Source: Tardiphaga sp. vice304 | GTDB taxonomy: Bacteria > Pseudomonadota > Alphaproteobacteria > Rhizobiales > Xanthobacteraceae | DNA: 64,000 nucleotides | Assembly (NCBI RefSeq): GCF_007018905.1 | Contig: NZ_CP041402.1 | Location: 1,910,001-1,974,000 of the forward strand | Direction: 5' to 3' | Shown here: positions 18,181-26,830 of the stretch, piece after piece | How the letters are laid out: each line of letters starts with the position of its first letter | Numbering within the stretch: the first letter of the stretch is position 1 | Translations under genes and position numbers: made by a program | The notes under the pieces: generated by a model | Seen by the model: the letters and a program-made list of their open reading frames with translations, nothing else | Database searches by the model: none | Told to the model about the DNA's origin: nothing

Positions 18181-18888
18181 TTTTCTCCGTGTTTGATCGC
18201 GCCAAATGCGTCCGCTGCGTGTCTATGTATTTAGGATTAGTGCGGACGTAATTATTTCTACCCGGTTCGTGCTCAGATTGCGAAATTGAAATGCATCACG
18301 GGAAGGGAACGGAGGCGAGCCGACGTGCTGAGCGGATGCGAAGCCGTCGAGCCGAACGGCTCCCGAAGACGTGATGCTTGGGTGGCCGCCCTGGGCCACC
18401 CGGCATTCCTCGCATCAAACTAAGTGAGATCGACCGCCTCGCACACGGCTCGGCTTCGATCTGCGCTCCGCCCTTCAGGACGGCTGTCGGCGTGCGCCTC
18501 CGCCTCTCTTCGGTCGGGCGACTTCAAAGGCGACTTCGTTGAGCCCTTATCGTTCTTGGGTGCGTCTGTCGCTGCTGGCCATTCGACGCCGGATTCGGCT
18601 TTCTCCTCAAGACCGAGACCCTGAAAGACCAGCGCCGAAGGCGCTCCGAGACACGCGAGAGACGGGTTGGTGCTGACAAGTCATTTGCCTCTTGAGCGGG
18701 ACCATGATCTGTCCCACCCATATGAAAACTGGACTCAGGGTGGTGGTGATGGCATGCACGGGTTCGAAGCGCAGCACGCTCCCCGAATAGCTGACGATCC
18801 GGCCGCTGGCTGGAGAACAAAGACGAGTGAACGGCCTCTCGCCAAGAGCAGAAAAAACGTGCAATCTACGGCTGGGGCTGCATATTGA
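18181..18888. other. 708-bp intergenic stretch with RNA-like folds, no firm gene
   Basis: The stretch between the P-loop gene and hsdR carries the structured segment described at 18293-18401. It also has a minus-strand open frame (18420-18680, 86 codons) without any ATG/GTG/TTG start, but with a plausible hydrophilic composition (EEKAESGVEWPAATDAPKND). That frame may be the remnant of an older gene. Promoters for both flanking genes must lie at its ends. Confidence 0.4.
18293..18401. ncRNA. Candidate structured RNA element
   Basis: GCATCACG (18293-18300) pairs perfectly with CGTGATGC (18370-18377) and encloses about 70 bases, including the hairpin GAGCC-GAAC-GGCTC (18349-18362). Directly after comes GGGTGGCC-GCCCTG-GGCCACCC (18380-18401). 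Nested and tandem stems in a non-coding gap suggest a folded RNA or a recombination/origin site. No T-run follows the last stem, so it is not a simple terminator. The strand is uncertain. Confidence 0.3.
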
Positions 18889-21800
18889 ATGACACCTACG
18901 GTCAATTTTGGGTTTCTGGTTTCCCACGATCCTATGCTTGTCCAGCTTGGGTCGCAGGCGGAGCGTTACTTTCGCGAAGACCCAGCTATCGCTCTCTTCA
19001 AGCTTCGGCAGTTCGCCGAGTTGTTGTCGAAGATCGTCGCCGCACGACATGCCCTCTATCGTGACGAACGCGAGACCTTTGAGGAGACGCTCCGAAAGCT
19101 TTCTTTCGCGCGGGTGATTCCCAAGGAGACTGCTGACGTTTTCCATTTCTTGCGGAAAGTCGGCAATGCTGCGGTTCATGAGGCGAAGGGCACCCATGCT
19201 GAGGCGATGTCGGCACTGAAGTTCGCTCGGCAACTTGGAGTTTGGTTTCACCGCACTTATGGAAAGCAGTCCAACTTCAATCCGGGCACCTTTATCGCGC
19301 CACCTGAGCCGTCCGATAATACAGCGGAACTTAGGGCGAAGATTGAGGCGTTGGAAGGTCGTATCAAGGAAGTTGAAGCCGCCGCCGCCAACGCAAGCAA
19401 GATGGCGACAGACAAGGCAACCGCACTTGAAACCGCCGAAGATCGGCTAAAGCGGGAAACTGAAGATCGGGGCATCTGGGAAGCCATTGCCCAAGAATTG
19501 GAGGACGACAAAACCAAGCTTGTAAGCCGTCTTTCGGAACTGGAACACAAAGGCGTAGACCCCACAGATCGAGCATTGTCAGCCCTAACGTCAGCCTTGA
19601 AATTGGAAGAACCGACCGATCCATTCGGTGATGAGCCATTGCTGGATGCCGAGGTTGAGAAGCGACTTTCCGTTCTGCAAGCTGAAGCCGAGAAGACATC
19701 GAATACCGAAACGCAAGCGCTTGTTGAACGCGGCGAACGTGCTGCTGCCCAGTATGATCTCGATGAGTCCTCGACCCGAGCGCTAATTGATCAACAGCTA
19801 CGGGATCGCGGTTGGGAAGTTGATTCTAAGTCCCTTCGGTATGCAGAAGGTTCGCGTCCAATCAAGGGACGGAATTTGGTAATAGCGGAGTGGCCTACAA
19901 AAAGCGGCCCAGCCGACTACGCACTGTTCTGCGGCCTAACGCTGGTAGGCGTCGTGGAGGCAAAGCGAAAACGTAAGAACGTATCTGCCGCGATAGATCA
20001 AGCAGAACGGTACTCTGTAGGACTGGTGCAGCAACCTGACTTCGCTTTCGCCGGAGGACCGTGGAGAGATCACAGGGTGCCTTTCGTATTCTCCGCGAAT
20101 GGGCGCTCCTACCTTAAACAGATCGAGACAGAGAGTGGCATCTGGTTCCGCGATACGCGAAGGGCCGCCAATCATCGTCGGGCTCTTGTCGATTGGCCGA
20201 CTCCTGGCGGCCTTGCGGCACTCCTGGCAATTGATCAGGACGCTGCCACTGAAGCCCTCAAGACTTTACCGTTCGATTTCGGCTTTCCGCTTCGTGACTA
20301 TCAGCAACATGCAATTGAAGCGGTAGAGGAAGCGCTGGAAACCGAGCGTCGAACCATGCTGTTGGCCATGGCGACCGGTACAGGGAAGACCAAGCTGGCG
20401 ATAGCCATGCTCTATAGGCTGCTCGCCACCAAACGTTTCCATCGAATTTGCTTTGTGGTTGACCGATCTGCGCTTGGTCATCAGGCTGCGGGCGAATTTT
20501 CAACCACTAAGATCGTTTCCGGCAGGGCGTTCGCTGATATTTTTGGGCTTAAGAAGCTTGAGGACATAACACCTGATAGTGAGACCAAGGTTCACATTTG
20601 CACCATTCAGGGACTGGTAAAACGCGTTCTCTACACAGCGGATGATTCTGAGGCCCCGCCGATAGATCAGTATGATCTAATTGTGGTTGATGAGTGCCAT
20701 CGTGGCTATCTCCTGGACCGCGAAATGTCCGATGCTGAACTGAGCTTCCGTGGGCAAGACGACTACATCTCAAAATATCGACGGGTGTTGGAATATTTTG
20801 ATGCCGTCAAGATTGGCCTTACGGCAACACCAGCCCTTCATACGACAGAGATATTTGGGGACCCGATCTTCACTTATTCTTATCGAGATGCAGTAGTTGA
20901 AGGACATCTTATCGATCACGAACCGCCGATCAGGATCGAAACCGCGCTTGCTAAAGCTGGTATCGTCTTCGAAAAGGACGAGCAGCTTGAATTGCTGAAC
21001 ACAAAGACCGGCGAAGTCAATCTGGCTCACGCGCCGGATGAAATCCGGTTCGAGGTTGACAAATTCAACAAGCAAGTTATTACGCCAGAATTCAACAGGG
21101 TCGTTGCCGAGGAATTGGCGAAGCAGATTGATCCATCATTCGGCAAAACGCTGATTTTTGCGGCTACCGATGCACATGCCGATATTGTCGTGAGTGCAAT
21201 AAAAACTGCGTTCGCAAAACAATACGGCGAGATCGAAGACGCGGCAGTTAAAAAGATTACAGGAAGCGTTGACAAGGTTCAGGGTCTCATCCGATCTTAT
21301 CGCAACGACACTAATCCGAGAGTTGCCGTCACGGTTGACCTTCTGACCACCGGCATCGATGTCCCTTCAATCACAAATCTCGTTTTCTTGCGCCGCGTGA
21401 ACAGTCGAATTCTGTATGAACAGATGATCGGTCGGGCAACGCGCCAGTGCCCAGAGATTGGCAAGGAAGTCTTTCGAATTTTCGACGCCGTAGACCTGTA
21501 TCCGCACTTGCAAGACCTGACTGACATGAAGCCTGTCGTGGTTAATCCCTCGATTAGCTTCGAGCAACTGGTTAGAGAACTGATCGCCGCCGATGAAGTC
21601 GATCATAGAGAAAGTGTTCGACAACAGTTAGCCGTGAAGTTGCGCCGTAGGCTCAAGAAGATGCCTGCCGAGGCTAGAGACCAATTTGAGGCCGTAGCCG
21701 GAGAAGCGCCAGAACAAACGTTGAAGCGCTTGCTTACCGAACAGTCGGCAACGCTTTCCAAATGGTTTTCTGACCGTGCGGCTGTAGGACCAATTTTGGA

Positions 21801-22404
21801 CTGGCGCAGCGATGGCGATACGCCACGGTTCGTTCCGATTTCAACGCATGCCGATGAGGTCGTCGCAGTTACGCGCGGTTACGGCCAAGCGGTAAAGCCT
21901 GAGGACTTCCTCAACAGTTTCACTGCCTATGTGCGCGACAACGTAAACAACATAGCCGCCCTGAAGTTAGTCTTGCAGCGTCCGCGCGACCTGACGCGGA
22001 CGCACTTGAAAGAATTGCGCATGGCCCTCGACCTAAAGGGCTTCTCTGAGGCCAATCTCCGCCGCGCGTGGGCCGACGCGAAGAACGAAGATATCGCCGC
22101 GTCCATCATCGGCTTTGTGCGTCAGGCTGCACTGGGCGACCCCTTGGTCCCGTATGCCGAACGGCTAAACGCTGCCATGCGTTCCGTGATGGCCAGCAGG
22201 GCGTGGTCGGCCCCGCAGAAGGGGTGGTTGAAGCGAATTGGCGAACAGATAGAAAAATCAATCGTGGTGGACCGAGAAACCATCGACACCAACGAGCCTT
22301 TCGCATCTGACGGCGGTTTCAGGCGGTTGAACAAGGTATTTGACGGCGAGCTAGAAAACGTTATTGCCGTTATCAACGAAGAGATTTGGAAGAGGACGGC
22401 CTGA
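18889..22404 (+). CDS. hsdR: Type I restriction-modification system, restriction/motor subunit HsdR
   Basis: 1171 residues. The N-terminal DUF4145-like helical domain (about 15-125) and a coiled coil (about 140-230) are followed by the PD-(D/E)xK nuclease with G-V-V-E-A-K-R-K (about 353-360). The SF2 translocase has Walker A A-T-G-T-G-K-T (about 494-500), D-E-C-H box (601-604), L-T-A-T-P-A, and D-L-L-T-T-G-I-D-V-P and I-G-R-A-T-R-Q in lobe two. A helical C-terminal domain binds the M/S core. It cleaves unmethylated DNA after translocation. All catalytic motifs are intact. Its stop overlaps the hsdM start (TGATG). Confidence 0.93.
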   Translation: MTPTVNFGFLVSHDPMLVQLGSQAERYFREDPAIALFKLRQFAELLSKIVAARHALYRDERETFEETLRKLSFARVIPKETADVFHFLRKVGNAAVHEAKGTHAEAMSALKFARQLGVWFHRTYGKQSNFNPGTFIAPPEPSDNTAELRAKIEALEGRIKEVEAAAANASKMATDKATALETAEDRLKRETEDRGIWEAIAQELEDDKTKLVSRLSELEHKGVDPTDRALSALTSALKLEEPTDPFGDEPLLDAEVEKRLSVLQAEAEKTSNTETQALVERGERAAAQYDLDESSTRALIDQQLRDRGWEVDSKSLRYAEGSRPIKGRNLVIAEWPTKSGPADYALFCGLTLVGVVEAKRKRKNVSAAIDQAERYSVGLVQQPDFAFAGGPWRDHRVPFVFSANGRSYLKQIETESGIWFRDTRRAANHRRALVDWPTPGGLAALLAIDQDAATEALKTLPFDFGFPLRDYQQHAIEAVEEALETERRTMLLAMATGTGKTKLAIAMLYRLLATKRFHRICFVVDRSALGHQAAGEFSTTKIVSGRAFADIFGLKKLEDITPDSETKVHICTIQGLVKRVLYTADDSEAPPIDQYDLIVVDECHRGYLLDREMSDAELSFRGQDDYISKYRRVLEYFDAVKIGLTATPALHTTEIFGDPIFTYSYRDAVVEGHLIDHEPPIRIETALAKAGIVFEKDEQLELLNTKTGEVNLAHAPDEIRFEVDKFNKQVITPEFNRVVAEELAKQIDPSFGKTLIFAATDAHADIVVSAIKTAFAKQYGEIEDAAVKKITGSVDKVQGLIRSYRNDTNPRVAVTVDLLTTGIDVPSITNLVFLRRVNSRILYEQMIGRATRQCPEIGKEVFRIFDAVDLYPHLQDLTDMKPVVVNPSISFEQLVRELIAADEVDHRESVRQQLAVKLRRRLKKMPAEARDQFEAVAGEAPEQTLKRLLTEQSATLSKWFSDRAAVGPILDWRSDGDTPRFVPISTHADEVVAVTRGYGQAVKPEDFLNSFTAYVRDNVNNIAALKLVLQRPRDLTRTHLKELRMALDLKGFSEANLRRAWADAKNEDIAASIIGFVRQAALGDPLVPYAERLNAAMRSVMASRAWSAPQKGWLKRIGEQIEKSIVVDRETIDTNEPFASDGGFRRLNKVFDGELENVIAVINEEIWKRTA

Positions 22405-23870
22405 TGACTACCACCACCGACATCGTTGCTAAGCTATGGTCGCTGTGTCACGTCCTGCGAGACGATGGCGTTACGTACAATGAGTACGTAACAGAACTCA
22501 CATTTTTGCTTTTTCTAAAAATGCTGGAAGAGACTGGCAAAGAAAGCCGTCTGCCGAAGGCTTATCGCTGGAAGGAATTGGAGAAGCGCGAGGGTCTCGA
22601 TCAGCTTGACTATTATAAGCGTCTGCTTCTCGATCTCGGCCAACCTACCGTCAAGGATGTTCTGGTCCGTGCGATATTTACCGACGCGCAGACGCGCCTT
22701 CGTAAGCCCACCAACCTGAAGGCCCTGGCTTCTAGCATAGACCAGTTGGACTGGTTTTCTGCTCGGGAAGAAGGTCTGGGGAATCTTTATGAAGGATTGT
22801 TGGAGAAGAACGCTTCGGACAAAAAGTCCGGTGCTGGCCAATATTTCACTCCGCGTCCTCTGATCGATTGCATTGTTCGGTTGCTGAAACCACAGCCCGG
22901 TGAAACAGTGCAGGACCCGGCAGCGGGCACGGCGGGCTTCCTTGTAGCCGCTGATCGCTACGTCAAGGATCGTTCCGACGATCTCTACAAACTGTCGGAA
23001 CAGCAGGCGTTCTTTCAGCGCAACAACGCCTTTGTTGGTGGCGAATTGGTGCCTGACACCCACCGCCTATGCATGATGAATCTATTGTTGCATGGCATCG
23101 AGGGTGGCGTTGAATTGGCTGACACGCTGTCACCGGACGGCGAACGTCTATCAAAGGCCGATATCGTTTTAACTAATCCTCCCTTCGGCACCAAAAAGGG
23201 CGGCGGTCGTCCAACGCGTTCGGACTTCTCGATCACTGCCGATACGTCGAACAAGCAGCTTGCATTCTTGGAACATGTCGTTCGTGCACTTAAGCCCGGA
23301 GGACGTGCGGCGGTGGTTGTACCGGATAACGTTCTATTCGAAGACAACACGGGGCAGCGACTTCGGTCCTGGCTTATGGAGCTTTGCAATTTACACACGA
23401 TCCTGCGGCTGCCTACCGGCATCTTCTATGCGCAGGGGGTGAAAACTAATGTGCTTTTCTTCCAGCGTGGGAAGTTAGACAAAGCGAACACGAAGGCGGT
23501 TTGGGTTTACGATATGCGAGCCGATGCTCCGGCCTATGGCAAAACCCGGCCTTTGACATCGAAGGACTTCGCTGACTTCGAAAAAGAATATGGCAACGAT
23601 CCGAATGGTTCGACCAAGCGCAAGGATAAAGGTAAGGAAGGTCGCTGGCGTTGCTTCACGCGAGAAGAAGTCAAGGGCCGCAATGATAATCTCGATATTT
23701 CGTGGTTGCGGAATACGGAGCTTGATACGGAGGAACACTTAACAGAGCCGGAAGACATCGCCGCCGCAATCATCGACCATCTCAAGGCTGCGTTGGAGGG
23801 GATCGAGACGCTATCTGAAGAATTGGAGCCGGTCGTAGTGAATGAAACGGTGTCAGAGGCAGCAGAATGA
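22404..23870 (+). CDS. hsdM: Type I restriction-modification methyltransferase subunit HsdM
   Basis: 488 residues from the ATG at 22404, which overlaps the hsdR stop by one base. An alternative start 6 codons upstream would lie inside hsdR. An N-terminal helical domain (about 1-150) precedes the methylase fold, with SAM motif D-P-A-A-G-T-A-G-F (171-179) and catalytic N-P-P-F (258-261), the gamma-class N6-adenine methylase pattern. It methylates the HsdS-specified site and forms the M2S1 core for HsdR. The ATGA overlap with hsdS indicates translational coupling. Confidence 0.94.
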   Translation: MTTTTDIVAKLWSLCHVLRDDGVTYNEYVTELTFLLFLKMLEETGKESRLPKAYRWKELEKREGLDQLDYYKRLLLDLGQPTVKDVLVRAIFTDAQTRLRKPTNLKALASSIDQLDWFSAREEGLGNLYEGLLEKNASDKKSGAGQYFTPRPLIDCIVRLLKPQPGETVQDPAAGTAGFLVAADRYVKDRSDDLYKLSEQQAFFQRNNAFVGGELVPDTHRLCMMNLLLHGIEGGVELADTLSPDGERLSKADIVLTNPPFGTKKGGGRPTRSDFSITADTSNKQLAFLEHVVRALKPGGRAAVVVPDNVLFEDNTGQRLRSWLMELCNLHTILRLPTGIFYAQGVKTNVLFFQRGKLDKANTKAVWVYDMRADAPAYGKTRPLTSKDFADFEKEYGNDPNGSTKRKDKGKEGRWRCFTREEVKGRNDNLDISWLRNTELDTEEHLTEPEDIAAAIIDHLKAALEGIETLSEELEPVVVNETVSEAAE

Positions 23871-25210
23871 TAAAGATGCCGAATGGATGGGAACAAGTTA
23901 CCCTTGCAGATTGTGCAGTCCTAAATCCTAGACATCAAGGTATTCCGTCCCGCACTACAGTGTCGTTTGTCCCAATGCCAGCAGTTCGCGACATCACTGG
24001 TGAAATTGAAGGCGCACAAGATCGACCGTTTTCAGAGGTCTCAAAGGGCTATACTCATTTTCAGACCGGCGATGTCATCTTTGCGAAGATCACGCCCTGC
24101 ATGGAAAACGGTAAGATTGCAGTTGCCAGAAAGCTAACAGGCGGCCTCGCATGTGGCTCTACTGAATTTCATGTGCTGCGTCCGCTCGGCGATATCTCTC
24201 CGGACTTTATATGGCGATTTCTAAGACAAAAATCGTTTCGAGCAGATGCCGAAGCTGCCATGACGGGAGCGGTGGGTCAACGCCGCGTTCCACTCGATTA
24301 TTTGAAAGCTCAGATGCTTCCACTCCCACCCCTCAACGAGCAGCGGCGGATAGTGAAGAAAATCGATGGTCTAACCGCACAATCGCGATACGCTAACGAC
24401 CACCTCAATCACATTCCTCGGCTTGTTGAGAAATACAAGCAAGCCATCTTGGCGGCGGCGTTTCGGGGTGATCTGACACGGGGATGGCGGAGCACAAATA
24501 AAAATGAATCCGGCTGGGAGGCATCAACCATCGGTGATGTGGCCACCATAGCCAGCGGCCAGACGCCAAAAGGTATTGAAGACGCACTTTCTGCAAATGG
24601 TGAAATATCCTGGTTCAAGGTCTCAAGCATGAACGAGGCCGCGAATTTGGAGGGTCTTCGTTCTTCTCAATTCCGCCTTTCACGCAACAAAGCAATGGCC
24701 CTTGGGCTGCGGATGTATGAGCCGGGATCAATCACTTTTCCAAAGAGAGGTGGGGCGATCGCTACAAACAAGAAGCGACGACTTCTGGTCGCGGGTGCTC
24801 TTGATCTAAATCTTATGGTGCTTACCGCCCGGAAGGTCACCCCAGAATTTCTCTGGTGGTGGATGGACAAACTGGATTTATCAACAATCAGCAACGGCTC
24901 AAATGTTCCGCAGATAAACAACGGAGACATCGCGCCGCTCGCTATCCAAGTTCCACCAATTGCGGAGCAGAATGAAATCTGTCGGCGCATTCAAGCAGCC
25001 GTTTCTTGGATCGACCGTCTCGTGACCGAAACCACGAGCGCCCGCAAGCTAATTGTTCATCTCGACCAAGCCATCCTAGCCAAAGCATTTCGGGGTGAAC
25101 TTGTCCCGCAGGACCCCAACGATGAACCCGCAAGTGTTCTGTTGGAGCGGAACAAGGCAGAACGAGCAGGTCAGGTGTCAACAAAGCGTTCAAAGCGGGC
25201 CAGGAAGTAG
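23867..25210 (+). CDS. hsdS: Type I restriction-modification specificity subunit HsdS
   Basis: 447 residues, normal for HsdS. Two target-recognition domains (about 5-165 and 215-385), each followed by a helical spacer with the conserved L-P-P-L-N-E-Q-R-R-I (about 143-152) and V-P-P-I-A-E-Q-N-E-I (about 361-370). The two domains define the two halves of a bipartite recognition site, which cannot be read from sequence. A repeated A-F-R-G-D/E-L element ends each half. The start is coupled to hsdM by ATGA. Confidence 0.93.
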   Translation: MIKMPNGWEQVTLADCAVLNPRHQGIPSRTTVSFVPMPAVRDITGEIEGAQDRPFSEVSKGYTHFQTGDVIFAKITPCMENGKIAVARKLTGGLACGSTEFHVLRPLGDISPDFIWRFLRQKSFRADAEAAMTGAVGQRRVPLDYLKAQMLPLPPLNEQRRIVKKIDGLTAQSRYANDHLNHIPRLVEKYKQAILAAAFRGDLTRGWRSTNKNESGWEASTIGDVATIASGQTPKGIEDALSANGEISWFKVSSMNEAANLEGLRSSQFRLSRNKAMALGLRMYEPGSITFPKRGGAIATNKKRRLLVAGALDLNLMVLTARKVTPEFLWWWMDKLDLSTISNGSNVPQINNGDIAPLAIQVPPIAEQNEICRRIQAAVSWIDRLVTETTSARKLIVHLDQAILAKAFRGELVPQDPNDEPASVLLERNKAERAGQVSTKRSKRARK

Positions 25211-25236
25211 CTTCCCAGAATAATTGAGGTCGCTCT

Positions 25237-25998
25237 GTGACTGAGATAGACGCATTTTCCTTAACCACGGTTCCTGTTGAGCAGCTTGCTAACAATACCT
25301 CGATGGGAAATGCGACCGCTTTCGTCTGGAAGCAGGGTGCCCAGCACTACCTGATAACGAATTGGCATGTAGTCACAGGTAGAAATACAAGAACCCGAGT
25401 TCTTGAAACCCCGGCTGCGCCCGACACGCTTCGATGTCTTTTCAATATCCGCATCGGAGATTTCGGAAAGCAAAAATGGGACATTCGAATTCGAGATGAA
25501 AATCATCAACCTTCGTGGCTCATTCGGCCCGGTATGCCCGGCGTCGATGTTGTGGCGATCCCCATTCCGATGACAGGAAACGATCCGGTCATAAACATGT
25601 ACCCAATCAATACTCTTCTTTCGAAGCCGCTCAGAGTAAAAATTGGAATGGATGTCTTTGTACTTGGCTATCCGTTCGGAAATGCGCCCCCAGCTTTCCC
25701 GGTTTGGAAACGCGGTAGCATTGCCTCGGAGCCCGATATCGTTCGGATGACAACCGGCTATTATCTTGTCGATACAGCCTCCCGCCCGGGAATGTCTGGC
25801 GCGCCGGTAATTCTTCAAAACTGGACGAACGACTACGTCGAAGGGTCAGTGCGCGCGTTCAATGATATGCCAGCCACCAACTTTATCGGCGTTTACTCAG
25901 GCCGTCTGCATTCGGCAAAGGAAGAAGCCCAGATTGGAATGGTATGGCATGCGTCGTTTGTTGAAGAAATCATCGCGATGAACACGCTTGATACCTGA
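25237..25998 (+). CDS. Trypsin-like serine protease appended to type I RM operon
   Basis: 253 residues from GTG 25237, 26 bases after hsdS and so probably cotranscribed with it. The triad of a chymotrypsin/HtrA-like fold is visible: H44 in T-N-W-H-V-V, D104 in G-V-D-V-V-A-I-P, and S187 in R-P-G-M-S-G-A-P-V. There is no signal peptide and no PDZ domain, so it should act in the cytoplasm. Proteases are known effectors in several antiphage systems. Here it may cut a host or phage protein once restriction is sensed, but that is inference from position. Confidence 0.78.
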   Translation: MTEIDAFSLTTVPVEQLANNTSMGNATAFVWKQGAQHYLITNWHVVTGRNTRTRVLETPAAPDTLRCLFNIRIGDFGKQKWDIRIRDENHQPSWLIRPGMPGVDVVAIPIPMTGNDPVINMYPINTLLSKPLRVKIGMDVFVLGYPFGNAPPAFPVWKRGSIASEPDIVRMTTGYYLVDTASRPGMSGAPVILQNWTNDYVEGSVRAFNDMPATNFIGVYSGRLHSAKEEAQIGMVWHASFVEEIIAMNTLDT

Positions 25999-26128
25999 AG
26001 CCTACTCGGCCATGTCCACAAAAGCTGTCCATTAGACGGTGTGTCAGAATTCAGCAATTATGGGACGCCAACCATTCAGCGCAAAATCAATGGCTTGCTT
26101 GTGTCATATATCCGTGTCATAATTGAGC

Positions 26129-26671
26129 ATGAAAATCGGATATGCGCGCGTGAGCACTGTCGGCCAATCGACCGATGGTCAGGTCGAGCAACTTCGTGCG
26201 GCAGGCTGCGGTCAGATCGTGGAAGAGACTGCCAGCGGCGCTGCCTCAGATCGCCCAGCCCTCCGCAAACTTCTTCAGTCGTTAGGTCCTGGAGATTCCC
26301 TGGTCGTCGTTCGACTAGACCGATTGGCAAGATCAACAATCGATCTCCTCACCATGTTGAAAACTGTCGCAGATCGCGGCGCATCGTTCTTGTCACTCCA
26401 AGAAAGCTGGGCCGACACGACGACGGCAGCAGGCCGCCTGATCCTGACTGTCATCGGCGGGCTCGCAGAGTTCGAACGCGAATTGATTAAGTCACGGACT
26501 GCCGAGGGCCGAGAACGGGCAATGTCACGGGGCGTCCGCATGGGCCGCAAACACAAGCTGACGCCGCATCAGCAGGCGGAAGTTCGAAAGCGAAAGGCCG
26601 AAGGCCATTCTGTCAGGGAGTTAGGGCGGTCGTATAACGTGTCAGCAAATACGATAAGTCGGATTAAATGA
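26129..26671 (+). CDS. Serine recombinase (resolvase/invertase family)
   Basis: 180 residues from ATG 26129 (M-K-I-G-Y-A-R-V-S-T). Catalytic S9 and the conserved R-L-D-R-L-A-R-S helix (about 65-72) are present. F-E-R-E-L-I marks the E helix, and a C-terminal helix-turn-helix ends L-G-R-S-Y-N-V-S-A-N-T-I-S-R-I. Size and order match Tn3-type resolvases. The DNA just upstream repeats GTGTCATA/GTGTCATAA (26101-26122), a possible part of a res site. No transposase is found nearby, so it may be a transposon remnant or may work on the island itself. Confidence 0.9.
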   Translation: MKIGYARVSTVGQSTDGQVEQLRAAGCGQIVEETASGAASDRPALRKLLQSLGPGDSLVVVRLDRLARSTIDLLTMLKTVADRGASFLSLQESWADTTTAAGRLILTVIGGLAEFERELIKSRTAEGRERAMSRGVRMGRKHKLTPHQQAEVRKRKAEGHSVRELGRSYNVSANTISRIK

Positions 26672-26830
26672 GACCTCGACCTCTCGAAACTGCGCCCTGA
26701 CATCTAATTGCTTCTGATCATCTGACTCGACATGACCGTAAGTCTGTTGAAACCTCGACGGCGCTTTCGGCAGATTGCAAAGAATTGGTTGTTGGCCGCA
26801 CCGCCTCTCCGCTCACCCTCCATGACAAAT

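Noticed and set aside
18420..18680. Minus-strand 86-codon open frame in the island gap
   Set aside because: Protein-like composition but no ATG, GTG or TTG start. Kept only as a possible gene remnant.
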